From the NCBI RefSeq assembly GCF_001280205.1, contig NZ_CP012573.1:1798001-1862000 (forward strand): a stretch of DNA of 64,000 nucleotides, given 5' to 3'. Positions 34,753 to 47,536 of this stretch are shown in pieces. This DNA is from Clavibacter capsici. Its GTDB lineage: Bacteria > Actinomycetota > Actinomycetes > Actinomycetales > Microbacteriaceae. A model generated the notes under the pieces. That model ran no database searches. It had not been told where the DNA came from and saw only the letters and a list, made by a program, of their open reading frames with translations. Each line of letters opens with the position of its first letter. The first letter of the stretch is position 1. Position numbers and translations under genes: made by a program.

Positions 34753-35666
34753 CGTGCGGTGACGCCCTTGTCCGTCACTCCGCGCCACCAGTCGGCGGCG
34801 GGCATGGGGCTCTTGCCGGCGGGCTGCACCTCGAGGAGCTCGACGGGGTGGCTGGCGGTGCCGACGGCGACGCGGCCGTCGACCGCGGCGATGGCGCCGG
34901 GCGCGAGCGGGGCGGCGTCGCGCAGGGCGGCCGCGCGGTGGACCTTGAGGCGCACGTCGTCCACGGACGTGTGCGCGCCGGGCTCGGGCGTGACGCCGCG
35001 GATCCGGGCGAGCACCTCCTCGGCGGGGCGCGCCCAGTCGACGCGGCCGTCGTCGATCGTGGTCTTCGGCGCGAGCGTCGGCTCGCCCTCCTGGGGGCGG
35101 GCGACGGCCGTGCCCGCGGCGATCGCGTCCACCGTCCGCGCGAGCAGGTCGGCGCCCTGGACCGCGAGCGCGTCGAGCACGTGGCCGGCCGTCTCGTGGT
35201 CGCCGGTGGGCCGCTCCTCCATCGCGAGGACGGGCCCGGTGTCCATCCCGCGCTCCAGCTGGAAGACGCTCGCGCCCGTGACGCGCTCGCCCGCCATGAT
35301 CGACCGCTGCACGGGGGCGGCGCCGCGCCACCGGGGCAGCAGCGAGAAGTGCAGGTTGATCCAGCCGCGCGCGGGCGTGGAGAGCAGCGGCTCGCGCACG
35401 AGGCCGCCGTACGCGACGATCACGCCGAGGTCGGCGCCGACCTCGGCGATGCGCGCGGTCGCCTCCTCGTCGAGCCGGTTCACGCGGAGCGTCGGGATCC
35501 CGAGGCGCTCCGCCTCCGCCGCGACGGGCGAGGGCGTGAGGACGCGCTTGCGGCCGAGCGGCGCGTCCGCGCGCGTGACGACGAGCGCGACGTCGTGGCC
35601 GGACGCGGCGAGCATCCGCAGCGAGGGCACGGCCGCGAGGGGCGTGCCGGCGAAGACGAGTCTCAT
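34749..35666 (-). CDS. fmt: Methionyl-tRNA formyltransferase
   Basis: Formylates initiator Met-tRNA with 10-formyl-THF. 305 aa. The N-terminal Rossmann formyltransferase domain begins MRLVFAGTPLAAVPSL; the active-site block is INLHFSLLPRWRGAAPVQRSI and the catalytic Asp is in MDTGPVL. The C-terminal tRNA-binding OB domain covers about 205-305. The open frame extends upstream, but the ATG at 35666 has GAGGACC 5-6 bases before it and the family N-terminus. The gap of about 100 bases to priA is GC-rich with no clear signal. Confidence 0.96.
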   Translation of the reverse strand: MRLVFAGTPLAAVPSLRMLAASGHDVALVVTRADAPLGRKRVLTPSPVAAEAERLGIPTLRVNRLDEEATARIAEVGADLGVIVAYGGLVREPLLSTPARGWINLHFSLLPRWRGAAPVQRSIMAGERVTGASVFQLERGMDTGPVLAMEERPTGDHETAGHVLDALAVQGADLLARTVDAIAAGTAVARPQEGEPTLAPKTTIDDGRVDWARPAEEVLARIRGVTPEPGAHTSVDDVRLKVHRAAALRDAAPLAPGAIAAVDGRVAVGTASHPVELLEVQPAGKSPMPAADWWRGVTDKGVTAR

Positions 35667-35769
35667 GGCGGGGTCCTCACGGGGACGGCGAGCGGGGTGG
35701 TCGGGGTGGGCGGAGGCGACGGGTGCCGGGCCGGCGGGACCGGTCGGCGGGCGACGCCGCGCTCGAAGA

Positions 35770-37839
35770 TCAGAACAGCCCCGTGTCGTCGAACCGTACA
35801 CGGAGCGGGACCGTGGGCCGGAACCCGGTGCGGCCCGCGACGGGCTTCCGGCGGCTGGAGGCGTTGCGCACGACGGCCGCGCGGAGCTCGCGCGCCGCGT
35901 CGGGGCCGCTCGCGTAGTCGAGCCGGACGATGGCGCGCACGCGGCCCTGCTCGGTGGGCACGGGGCCGAGCACGTCGACCCCCGCGATCCCGTCGAGCCG
36001 CTCGACGGCGGCGCCGACCGCGTCCGGCAGCCCCTCCACGCTCGCGGCGCGCACGGCGGGCGGGAAGCGCAGCGCCCGGCGCTCGAGCAGCTCCTCGTGC
36101 GCGTAGCGCGGCTGCTGCCAGGTGGCGAGGGCGCGCGCGACCTGGCCGCCGACGCCCACGAGCATCACGGGCGCGCGCGGGGCGGCGAGGGCGGCGGCGT
36201 TGGACCACTGGCGCAGCACGTCCTCCCCCACCCGCAGGCTCTCGCGCGCGAGCATCCGCTCGCCGTCGAGCAGCAGGATCGCGCGGTAGCCGCCCGCGGC
36301 CACGGGCTCGGCGCCGCGCGTCGCGACCACGAGCCGCGAGTCCGCGTCGACCTCCTGCACGTGGCGCTCGCCGTCGGCCAGCACGACCTGCACGCCGGGG
36401 AACGCGCGGCCGAGCTCCTCGGCCGTGCGGCCCGCGCCGATGGTCACGAGGCGCAGCTCGTCGGATCCGCAGTTCGCGCACCGCCAGTCGCCCGCGAGGT
36501 GCCCGCACCAGCCGCACGTGGGCGTGCTCGTCGCGGTGGACATGCCGAGCGGACCCGTGCAGACGGTGCACCGCGCGGCCTGGCGGCACGCGCGGCACGC
36601 GACGAGCGGCGCGTAGCCGGGGCGGGCGACCTGGATGAGGACCGGGCCGTGCTCGACGGCGTCCTTCGCGGCGCGCCACGCGCCCGACGGGATCCGGGCC
36701 TGGCGGGCGAAGCCCTCGTCGCCCGTCTGCGACGTGGTGGGGATGACGCGCGGCGGCCGGTTCACGGCAGGCGAGACGGTGCCCAGGTAGCCGATCGCGA
36801 CGAGGCGCTCCACCTCGGTGCTCCGCGAGTGCGCGAGCAGGACGAGCGCGGTCCCCTGCTGCCGGCTGCGGAGGAGCGCGACGTCCCGGGCGTGCGCGTA
36901 GGGGCTCAGCGGCTCCGCGTGCAGCGGGTCGCCCTCGTCCCACATCGCGACGAGGCCGAGGCGCGGCGCGGGCGCGTAGACGGCCGAGCGGTTGCCGACG
37001 ACGATGCGGGGCGCGTCGCCGAGCCCCGCGAGGAAGGACCGGTAGCGGTCGGGGCCGGACTGGCGCGCGTCGGTGCGCAGCACGGATCCCGCCGGGGCGT
37101 GCGCCGCGAGGGCGGCCTCGAGCTGGTCCTGGTCGCGGTAGTCGGGCACGACGAGGACGCTGCTGCGCCCGGACGCGAGGACGCGCGCCGCGGCCTGCGC
37201 GAGCGTGACGGCCCAGCGCCCGGCCCAGGCGCCGCCCGGCAGCTCCACGACCTCGGGGATCGCGTCGACGGCCGCGCGACCGGATCCGTCGACCACCGCG
37301 TCGAGCGTGCCGGGCGCGTAGCCGTCGATGGGCGGGAGGGCATCCGGGGCGATGTCGGCGGGGGCCGCGGCCGGGTCGGCGCCGGCCGGCTCCGCGTCGG
37401 CGTCCGCCATGGCCGCGAGGTGCGCCTTCTCCACGCGCACCTGCCGCGGCGGCACGGCGAGCCGGATCACGTCGGACGCGGTCCCGGCCTGCCGGTCGGC
37501 GACCTCGCGCGCGAGCGTCCAGATCTCGGGGCGCAGGACGGGCAGCGGCGACACGACCTGCTCGACCTCGCTGAGCGCACCGTCGTACCCCTGCCCGTCG
37601 CCCATCTCGACGACGTAGCCGTCGGCCACCCGTCCCGCCGAGCGCAGCGGGACCCGCACGCGGACGCCGGGCACGCACGTCGCCCGCAGCTCCTCCGGCA
37701 CCGCGTAGTCGAACAGCCGGTCGAGCTGCGGCAGCGGCGAGTCGACCATGACGCGCACGACGGGCGGGCGGTCCGGCGCGCCCGCCTGGTCGGGGGCGGC
37801 GGTGCCGAGGTCGCCGGCCGCCGCATCCGCCGCCGTCAA
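35770..37839 (-). CDS. priA: Primosomal protein PriA, helicase-defective actinobacterial form
   Basis: Homologue of the replication-restart protein N', 689 aa. The N-terminal DNA 3'-end-binding domain (~26-125) and the cysteine-rich zinc region (CRACRQAARCTVC, CGWCGH, CANCGS; ~420-465) are intact. The Walker A GxTGSGKT expected near residue 200 is replaced by LPGGAWAGRWAV, and the DEEH box reads WDEGDPLH. ATP-driven unwinding is therefore unlikely; a structural or loader role is inferred. The start is probably TTG at 37839, with GGGGGAG 4-5 bases upstream; the next ATG would remove 30 residues. Confidence 0.92.
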   Translation of the reverse strand: MTAADAAAGDLGTAAPDQAGAPDRPPVVRVMVDSPLPQLDRLFDYAVPEELRATCVPGVRVRVPLRSAGRVADGYVVEMGDGQGYDGALSEVEQVVSPLPVLRPEIWTLAREVADRQAGTASDVIRLAVPPRQVRVEKAHLAAMADADAEPAGADPAAAPADIAPDALPPIDGYAPGTLDAVVDGSGRAAVDAIPEVVELPGGAWAGRWAVTLAQAAARVLASGRSSVLVVPDYRDQDQLEAALAAHAPAGSVLRTDARQSGPDRYRSFLAGLGDAPRIVVGNRSAVYAPAPRLGLVAMWDEGDPLHAEPLSPYAHARDVALLRSRQQGTALVLLAHSRSTEVERLVAIGYLGTVSPAVNRPPRVIPTTSQTGDEGFARQARIPSGAWRAAKDAVEHGPVLIQVARPGYAPLVACRACRQAARCTVCTGPLGMSTATSTPTCGWCGHLAGDWRCANCGSDELRLVTIGAGRTAEELGRAFPGVQVVLADGERHVQEVDADSRLVVATRGAEPVAAGGYRAILLLDGERMLARESLRVGEDVLRQWSNAAALAAPRAPVMLVGVGGQVARALATWQQPRYAHEELLERRALRFPPAVRAASVEGLPDAVGAAVERLDGIAGVDVLGPVPTEQGRVRAIVRLDYASGPDAARELRAAVVRNASSRRKPVAGRTGFRPTVPLRVRFDDTGLF

Positions 37840-37881
37840 CGCGCTCCCCCGCTCACGCGGCGGGCCGTGCGGCTGGGCGCG

Positions 37882-39093
37882 TCAGAGGCCCGCGGCGCTC
37901 TGCAGGTCGGCGACACGGTCGAGCGCCTCCCAGGTGAAGTCCGGCAGCTCGCGGCCGAAGTGCCCGTAGGCGGCGGTCTGCGCGTAGATGGGGCGGAGCA
38001 GGTCGAGCCGCTCCACGATGGCCGCGGGGCGCAGGTCGAAGACCTCGCGGATGGCGCGGACGATGCGCTCCTCGGGCACGTGGGCCGTGCCGAACGCCTC
38101 GACGTACAGGCCGACCGGCGCGGCCTTGCCGATCGCGTACGCGACCTGCACCTCGAGCCGGTCGGCGAGGCCCGCGGCGACGGCGTTCTTCGCGACCCAG
38201 CGCATGGCGTACGCGGCGCTGCGGTCGACCTTCGACGGGTCCTTGCCGCTGAACGCGCCGCCGCCGTGCCGGCTGAAGCCGCCGTAGGTGTCGACGATGA
38301 TCTTGCGACCCGTGAGCCCGGCGTCGCCCTTGGGTCCGCCGATCTCGAACTTGCCCGTGGGGTTGATGAGCAGGGTCGCGTCGCGCGAGTCGAGCTCGAT
38401 GCCGATCTCCGCGGCCTGCGCGAGCACCGGGCGGATGACGTGCTCGGCGACCTCGCGGCGGAGGTCCTCCTGCGAGACCTGCGGGCCGTGCTGCGTGGAG
38501 AGGACGACGGTGTCGACCGTGCGCGGGACGAGGCCGTCGTAGCCGATGGTGACCTGCGTCTTGCCGTCCGGCCGGAGGTACGACAGCTCGCCCGAGTGGC
38601 GGACCGCCGCGAGGCGCTCCGCGAGGCGGTGCGCGAGGTAGATCGGCAGCGGCAGGAAGACGGGGGTGTCGCGCGACGCGTAGCCGAACATGAGGCCCTG
38701 GTCGCCGGCGCCCTGGAGGTCGTGCGCGTCGGCGGGCGCGGATCCCGAGCGGGACTCGTACGAGCGGTCGACGCCCTGCGCGATGTCGGGCGACTGGGCG
38801 CCGATGGACACCGTCACGCCGCAGTTGCTGCCGTCGAAGCCGACCTCGGAGGAGTCGTAGCCGATGTCCCGGATGCGGTCGCGCACGATCTGCGGGATGT
38901 CGACGTAGCCCGAGGTGGTGACCTCGCCGGCCACGTGCACGAGGCCCGTGGTGACGAGCGTCTCGACGGCCGCGCGGCTCGTCGGGTCCTGCGCCAGGAG
39001 CGCGTCGAGGATGCTGTCCGAGATCTGGTCGCAGATCTTGTCGGGATGGCCCTCGGTGACGGACTCGGAGGTGAACAGGCGCAGGTCGGTCAC
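37882..39093 (-). CDS. metK: S-adenosylmethionine synthase
   Basis: Makes SAM from methionine and ATP; 403 aa, tetrameric family. Signatures: [23 protein letters not shown] at the N-terminus, [12 protein letters not shown], and the P-loop-like [16 protein letters not shown]. The start is GTG at 39093 with TGGAG 7-8 bases upstream; the frame is open further back across coaBC in another phase. Only 38 bases separate it from coaBC, and no SAM riboswitch fits there. Confidence 0.97.
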   Translation of the reverse strand: MTDLRLFTSESVTEGHPDKICDQISDSILDALLAQDPTSRAAVETLVTTGLVHVAGEVTTSGYVDIPQIVRDRIRDIGYDSSEVGFDGSNCGVTVSIGAQSPDIAQGVDRSYESRSGSAPADAHDLQGAGDQGLMFGYASRDTPVFLPLPIYLAHRLAERLAAVRHSGELSYLRPDGKTQVTIGYDGLVPRTVDTVVLSTQHGPQVSQEDLRREVAEHVIRPVLAQAAEIGIELDSRDATLLINPTGKFEIGGPKGDAGLTGRKIIVDTYGGFSRHGGGAFSGKDPSKVDRSAAYAMRWVAKNAVAAGLADRLEVQVAYAIGKAAPVGLYVEAFGTAHVPEERIVRAIREVFDLRPAAIVERLDLLRPIYAQTAAYGHFGRELPDFTWEALDRVADLQSAAGL

Positions 39094-39131
39094 GGGTGGC
39101 TCCAGGGGATCGCGTGGTCGCGCGCCGTTCG

Positions 39132-40346
39132 CTACTGCGGCGTCGGCTGGCCCACTACGTCGAGAATTCGATGGGCGACCTGCTCCTTCGAGCCGGAGGC
39201 CTCGGCCAGTGTATCGCCGGACCTCCCGAGCACCGTGATCGTGTTGCCCTCCGTGGCGAACCCCTGCGACCACCCGACCCTGTTGAGGACGAGCAGGTCG
39301 CAGCCCTTCCGCGCCAGCTTCTCGCGGCCGATCCGGAGCAGCTCGGCCGGGTCCTCCTCGGTCTCGGCCGCGAAGCCCACGACCACGCGACGCGTGCCGT
39401 CCGCGCGCGGCTGGGCGGCGTCGGCGGCGAGCCGCTGCAGGACGTCCGGGTTCCGCACGAGCTCGACGGAGAGCGCGTCGCCCGCCTGCTCCTTCTTGAT
39501 CTTGCCCGCGGAGACCGCGACGGGGCGGTAGTCGGCGACGGCCGCCGCCATGATCACGACGTCGGCGTCCTCGGCCTCGCGGACCATGGCGTCCGACAGC
39601 TCTAGGGCGGTGGAGACGGGCACGACGCGGACGCCGGCGGGCGCGGGCACCTCGAGGTGCGCGGCGACGAGCACGACGTCGGCGCCGCGGTCGCGCGCGG
39701 CGACGGCGAGGGCGACGCCCTGCCGGCCGGAGGAGCGGTTGCCGAGGAAGCGCACGGGATCCAGCGGCTCGCGCGTGCCGCCCGCGGAGACCACGACGCG
39801 CCGGCCCTCGAGGTCGCGGCCCCCGGGGCGGACGGCGGCGAGGGCCGCGGCGATGACGTCCTCCACCTCGGCCATGCGGCCGGGCCCGGAGTCGGTGCCG
39901 GTGAGGCGCCCCGAGGTGGGGCCGACGAGCGTGGCCCCGCGGGAGCGCAGGATGGCCGCGTTGGCCTGGGTCGCGGGGTGCTGCCACATCTCGGTGTGCA
40001 TCGCGGGCGCGACGACCAGCGGCGCGCGGCTGGCGAGGATCGTGGTGCCGAGCAGGTCGTCCGACAGGCCGAGGGCCATGGCGGCGAGCGTGTGCGCGGT
40101 GGCCGGCGCGACGACGATGAGGTCGGCTTTCTGGCCCAGCGCCACGTGGCGGACCTCGGAGACCCCGTCGTAGAGGTCGCTCGTGACCGGGTTCCGGCTC
40201 ACGGCCTCGAGCGTCGGCTTCCCGACGAAGCGGAGCGCGGCCTCGGTGGGCACGACGTGCACGTCGTGGCCGAGGAGCACGAGGCCCCGGACCACGCCGA
40301 CGGCCTTGTAGGCCGCGATGCCGCCCGTGATCCCCACGACGACCAT
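39132..40346 (-). CDS. coaBC: Bifunctional phosphopantothenoylcysteine decarboxylase / phosphopantothenate-cysteine ligase
   Basis: Two steps of CoA synthesis. 404 aa. The N-terminal flavin-dependent decarboxylase (1-~180) has [12 protein letters not shown], the active-site His region SEVRHVALG and PAMHTEMW. The C-terminal synthetase (~190-404) has [32 protein letters not shown] and KIKK. A GTG one codon upstream (40349) could also start it. It is co-directional with rpoZ, after an 81-base gap holding GC-rich DNA with no clear signal. Confidence 0.96.
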   Translation of the reverse strand: MVVVGITGGIAAYKAVGVVRGLVLLGHDVHVVPTEAALRFVGKPTLEAVSRNPVTSDLYDGVSEVRHVALGQKADLIVVAPATAHTLAAMALGLSDDLLGTTILASRAPLVVAPAMHTEMWQHPATQANAAILRSRGATLVGPTSGRLTGTDSGPGRMAEVEDVIAAALAAVRPGGRDLEGRRVVVSAGGTREPLDPVRFLGNRSSGRQGVALAVAARDRGADVVLVAAHLEVPAPAGVRVVPVSTALELSDAMVREAEDADVVIMAAAVADYRPVAVSAGKIKKEQAGDALSVELVRNPDVLQRLAADAAQPRADGTRRVVVGFAAETEEDPAELLRIGREKLARKGCDLLVLNRVGWSQGFATEGNTITVLGRSGDTLAEASGSKEQVAHRILDVVGQPTPQ

Positions 40347-40427
40347 CACGCGGCGGCGCTCCGGGGCTCGGTGGCCGGGAGGGCGTGCGGCGTGCGGTCG
40401 GCGGGGGGCATCCGGGACGGCGGGCGG

Positions 40428-40697
40428 CTAGGAGGCCGCGGGCTCCACGATGGGCGTGGCGACGAGCTTGTCCTCGTTGATCTCGTGCATGGCGACCGAG
40501 AGGGGCTTGTCGTCGATGGTGGAGTCGACGAGCGGTCCGACGTTGTCGAACAGGCTGCCCTCGTGCAGGTCGGCGTAGTAGTCGTTGATCTGACGGGCCC
40601 GCTTGGAGGCGAAGATCACGAGCGCGTACTTCGAGTCGACCTTCGAGAGGAGCTCGTCGATGGGCGGGTCGATGATGCCCTGGGTCTTGTCAACCAT
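40428..40697 (-). CDS. rpoZ: RNA polymerase omega subunit
   Basis: Small subunit that helps assemble the RNA polymerase beta' chain; 89 aa. The conserved core is [29 protein letters not shown], followed by the C-terminal [15 protein letters not shown]. The ATG at 40697 has AGGAAG about 10 bases upstream. It sits directly after gmk, a common neighbour in many bacteria, behind a hairpin that may attenuate read-through. Confidence 0.95.
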   Translation of the reverse strand: MVDKTQGIIDPPIDELLSKVDSKYALVIFASKRARQINDYYADLHEGSLFDNVGPLVDSTIDDKPLSVAMHEINEDKLVATPIVEPAAS

Positions 40698-40726
40698 GGA
40701 TGTGCCGCTTCCTCATTGCATGGAAG

Positions 40727-40763
40727 AAGGCCGCTCGGGTCCGCATCACGGACCGACGGCCTT
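40727..40763 (-). terminator. Terminator or attenuator hairpin at the gmk/rpoZ junction
   Basis: On the minus strand AAGGCCGTCGGTCCG pairs with CGGACCCGAGCGGCCTT, leaving a 5-base loop TGATG that contains the gmk stop codon; a CTTCTTCC pyrimidine run follows. Ribosomes finishing gmk would cover the 5' arm and could prevent the stem, so termination before rpoZ may depend on gmk translation. Confidence 0.55.
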
Positions 40764-41654
40764 CCTGGATCTCATCAAGTCTACGACCTCGCGCGCCGCC
40801 TCCGCGACATCGCGGTTCACGACGAGGTGGTCGAACTCGTCCTGGGCGGCCAGCTCGACCTTCGCGGTGTCGAGTCGGCGCTGCTGCTCCTCGGGCCCCT
40901 CCGTGCCGCGACCGACCAGGCGGCGCACGAGCTCCTCCCAGGTGGGCGGCAGCAGGAAGACGAGCCGGGCCTCGGGCATCGCGGCCCTCACCTGGCGCGC
41001 GCCCTGGATGTCGATCTCGAGCAGCACGCTGCGGCCCTCGGCCAGCGCGGCGTCGATGGGCGCGCGCGGCGTGCCGTAGCGGTGCGCGTTGTGCACCGTG
41101 GCCCACTCGAGCAGCTCCTCGTGCTCGACCATGCGGTCGAACTCGGCGTCGGAGACGAAGTAGTAGTTGACGCCCTCGACCTCGCCGGGACGCGGCGCGC
41201 GCGTGGTGGCGGAGACGGAGAGCAGCACGTCGGGCTCGTTCTCGCGGATGAAGGTGGACACGGTCCCCTTGCCGACCGCGGTCGGCCCCGCGAGCACCAC
41301 GAGGCGGCTGGGCTCCACGATCTGCTTCGCCGCCTGCCAGTCCTCGAGGAACCGGGTGAGGCGCACGCGCTGGTGCACGCCGAGGCCGCCGAGGCGCTTG
41401 GCGGTGGAGATGCCGAGCTCGCCGAGGATCCGCTCGAGCTTGGTGGGCCCGATGTTGGGGATGCTCGTGAGGAACTCGGTGACGCGGAGGGTGGCCTCGG
41501 CGCGGCGGGCGGGATCCGCGGAGGCGTCGAGCACGCCGAGCGGCGTCCGCTCCCCCGTCACGATGTCGTGCTTCACCTCGGCGCGGGCCCGGCGCGCGGC
41601 GACCGCGGCCTGGGAGGCGGCGACGCGGTCGACCTCGGGTGGTTCGGGCCTCAT
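40746..41654 (-). CDS. gmk: Guanylate kinase with fused N-terminal mIHF domain
   Basis: 302 aa, about 100 longer than a plain guanylate kinase. Residues 1-105 resemble actinobacterial integration host factor mIHF: a basic helix [16 protein letters not shown], then a helix-two-turn-helix region and [19 protein letters not shown] with RLGGLG. Residues 116-302 are guanylate kinase, with P-loop GPTAVGKG (123-130), GMP-site [18 protein letters not shown] and lid QDEFDH. The fused protein should phosphorylate GMP and may bind DNA. The ATG at 41654 overlaps the pyrF stop by 4 bases. No other start would exclude the mIHF part cleanly. Confidence 0.93.
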   Translation of the reverse strand: MRPEPPEVDRVAASQAAVAARRARAEVKHDIVTGERTPLGVLDASADPARRAEATLRVTEFLTSIPNIGPTKLERILGELGISTAKRLGGLGVHQRVRLTRFLEDWQAAKQIVEPSRLVVLAGPTAVGKGTVSTFIRENEPDVLLSVSATTRAPRPGEVEGVNYYFVSDAEFDRMVEHEELLEWATVHNAHRYGTPRAPIDAALAEGRSVLLEIDIQGARQVRAAMPEARLVFLLPPTWEELVRRLVGRGTEGPEEQQRRLDTAKVELAAQDEFDHLVVNRDVAEAAREVVDLMRSRKAVGP

Positions 41655-42543
41655 GGCAGCACCTCTTCGAGTCGTCCGGCGTGGTCGGTGACGGCCTCCG
41701 CGACACGCCGTGGCCCAGTCGCGAGGATACTCCGGGACGCGCTCGCGATCACAACGCCGGCGGCGGGGCCGAACAGCTTCCGGACATCGCCGAGCAGCGC
41801 GCCCTGGTGGCCGAAGCCGGGCGCGAGGATCGGCGTGCGCGTGAGCTGCGCCAGGTCGAGGCCGGCATCGGCGGCGTCGACGGTCGCGCCGATCACCAGG
41901 CCGAAGGCGCCGGGGTCCGCGCCCGGGTCGCCGAGCGGGCCGTTGGCGGCGACCGCGGCGTCCTGGATCCCGCGCGCGACCGTGCGGCCGGCGCCGGCGG
42001 ATCCGTCGTCGGGCAGGAGCGCGCTCTGGAGCTCGCGCGCCTCCGGGTTCGAGGTCGCGGCGAGGACGAAGACCCCCGCGCCCCCGGTCTCGGCCGCGGC
42101 GCGGACGCCGTCGAGGGATCCCACGCCCGTGTAGGCGGTGAGGGTGACCGCGTCGGCGCGCAGCGGGCTGTCGGGCGCGAGCCAGGCGGCGCCGTACGCG
42201 TCGACCGTGGAGCCGATGTCGCCGCGCTTGGCGTCGGCGATCACGAGGAGGCCGGCGTCGCGCGCGGCGGCGAGCACGCGCTCGAGCGCGGCGTACCCCG
42301 CGGATCCGTGGCGCTCGAAGAACGCGACCTGCGGCTTGACGATGCCGGCACGTCCGGCGGTCGCCTCGACCACGCGCAGGCCGAACTCCTCGAGGCCGCG
42401 CGCGTCGTCGGCGAGGCCCCACGCGTCGAGCAGCGACCGGTGCGGGTCGATCCCGACGCAGAGGTGCCCGCGCTCGCGGAACGCGCGGGCGAGGCGCGCG
42501 CCGAACGGCGGGGCGACCGCAGCCGCCCCGCCGTCGGCGGTCG

Positions 42544-42547
<4 letters not shown>
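41651..42547 (-). CDS. pyrF: Orotidine 5'-phosphate decarboxylase, type 2
   Basis: Last step of UMP synthesis. 298 aa, the longer subfamily found in actinobacteria. The catalytic array is in [13 protein letters not shown] (Asp-x-Lys-x-x-Asp) and the phosphate-binding region [12 protein letters not shown]. The GTG start at 42547 overlaps the carB stop by 4 bases (GTGA). It is followed with overlap by the mIHF-gmk gene, tying UMP supply to GMP kinase expression. Confidence 0.96.
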
Positions 42548-45833
<3,286 letters not shown>

Positions 45834-45834
<1 letters not shown>

Positions 45835-47003
45835 TACACGGTCTCCTCAGGGGTCGCGGCGGATGCGGGGGCGTCGCCCGCGGCGTGGATCAGCTCGACG
45901 AACCGGTCGAAGAGGTACGACGAGTCGTGCGGGCCGGCGGCCGCCTCCGGGTGGTACTGGACGCTGAAGGCGGGGATGTCGAGGCAGTTGAGCCCCTCGA
46001 CCACCTGGTCGTTGAGCGAGACGTGGCTCACCTCCGCGCGGCCGAAGCCGGCGGGGCTGTCCACGGGGCCGTCGAGCGGCGCGGAGACGGCGAAGCCGTG
46101 GTTCTGGCTCGTGATCTCGACGCGGCCGGTGCGGCGGTCGAGCACGGGCTGGTTGATCCCGCGGTGGCCGAACGGCAGCTTGTAGGTGTCGAAGCCGAGG
46201 GCCCGGCCGAGGAGCTGGTTGCCGAAGCAGATCCCGAAGAACGGGATGCCCTTGCGGAGCACGTCCTGCAGGAGCTCGACGTGGTACTGCGAGGCCTCGG
46301 GGTCGCCGGGGCCGTTGGAGTAGAAGACCGCGGTGGGCGCGAGCTCGGCGAGCTCCTCGGTCGTGATCGACTGCGGCACGACGTGGACGTCGAGGCCGCG
46401 GGCCGCGAGGTGCTTCACCGTCGCGGTCTTGATCCCGAGGTCGAGCACCGCGACGGATCCGATGCGCTCGCCGACGGCCGGGATCGTGTACGTCTCCTGC
46501 GTGGAGACCTCGGCGGAGAGGTTGCGCCCGGTCATGTCGGGCGCCTGCCGCACCTGGGCGAGCTGCTCCTCGTCGCCGAGCGCGAAGGCCTCGCCGGAGA
46601 AGACGCCGGCGCGCATGGCGCCCTCGTCGCGGATCCGGCGCGTGACGGCCCTGGTGTCGATGCCGGAGATGCCCACGACGCCCTGGGCGACGAGGTCGTC
46701 CTCGAGCGTCCGGGTGCCGCGGAAGTTGGAGACGACGCGGGAGGGATCGCGGACGACGTAGCCGGCGACCCAGATGCGGCGCGACTCCATGTCGTCGTCG
46801 TTCATGCCGGTGTTGCCGATGTGCGGCGCGGTCTGGAGCACGATCTGGCCCGCGTAGGACGGGTCGGTGATCGTCTCCTGGTAGCCGGTCATGCCGGTCG
46901 CGAAGACGGCCTCGCCGAGCGTGGTGCCGCGGGCGCCGTACGCGCGTCCGACGTACCTCCGTCCGTCCTCGAGCACCAGGACAGCTGGTTCGTGTCGTGC
47001 CAT
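45834..47003 (-). CDS. carA: Carbamoyl-phosphate synthase small chain
   Basis: Glutaminase subunit that feeds ammonia to CarB; 389 aa from the chosen start. The N-terminal CarA domain ([29 protein letters not shown]) precedes a class I amidotransferase with nucleophile Cys in [12 protein letters not shown] and His-Glu in FSVQYHPEA. The ATG at 47003 has GAAGGGA about 10 bases upstream. A GTG at 47012 that overlaps the preceding stop codon is an alternative, but its Shine-Dalgarno spacing is too short. Confidence 0.96.
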
Positions 47004-47008
47004 GTCGG

Positions 47009-47536
47009 TCACTTCCCTTCGTTGTCGTCGTCGTGCGCGAGGCGCGGGATCCGCTGGAGGGCGTCGACGAGCGCGGTCTTCTCGCGCGGGTCGATCACCC
47101 GGAGGTACGTGTCGACCGCGGTGCCGGCGGCCTCGTCGAGGATCCAGGTGACGGCCACCAGGCCGCCCTCCTCCACGACGCGGTCGATCGCGTAGGTCGC
47201 GAGGCCGGATCCGGTGATGCGGTCGGCGGGCACGAGCACCTCGCGCTCGCCGTCGATGGCGAGCACGAGCCCGGCGTCGTGCACGCGGGCCGCGGCGCGC
47301 CCCCGGAAGCCGAGGGGGCGGACGGTGAGCCGGTCGAGCGGCTCGCCCGCGGTGGTCGTCGCGACGTAGAGCACGTCGACCTCGAGGGCCGGCGCGCCGA
47401 GCCCGGCGGGCGGGCGCGGCGGCTCGGGCAGCGCGCGCTGGCGTCGGCGGCGTGCGCGCCAGCCGAGCACCATGAGCGCGAGGAGCAGGAGGAGGAGCGC
47501 GATCACGGTGACCGCGGGCCCGGTGCGGTCGCTCAT
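47009..47536 (-). CDS. Membrane-anchored PH-like domain protein of the pyrimidine cluster
   Basis: 175 aa. One N-terminal membrane segment (residues ~8-25, [18 protein letters not shown]) is followed by an RARRRRQR stop-transfer patch. A soluble, mainly beta domain (~48-165) fits the actinobacterial PH-like family annotated in pyr operons. Function unknown; no catalytic motif is seen. Its ATG overlaps pyrC by 4 bases and its stop lies just before carA, so it is made together with the pyrimidine enzymes. Confidence 0.8.
   Translation of the reverse strand: MSDRTGPAVTVIALLLLLLALMVLGWRARRRRQRALPEPPRPPAGLGAPALEVDVLYVATTTAGEPLDRLTVRPLGFRGRAAARVHDAGLVLAIDGEREVLVPADRITGSGLATYAIDRVVEEGGLVAVTWILDEAAGTAVDTYLRVIDPREKTALVDALQRIPRLAHDDDNEGK

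Noticed and set aside
35667-35769. Regulatory element in the ~100-base gap between priA and fmt
   Set aside because: The gap is G-rich simple sequence with overlapping short palindromes and no promoter or clear stem that stands out; only the fmt Shine-Dalgarno is convincing.
35770-37839. Frameshift or decay of priA because of missing ATPase motifs
   Set aside because: The frame is intact over 689 residues with zinc cysteines kept, and loss of helicase motifs is a known actinobacterial feature, so it is not a pseudogene.
39094-39131. SAM riboswitch before metK
   Set aside because: Only 38 bases separate coaBC and metK, too few for any known SAM riboswitch, and no matching core was seen.
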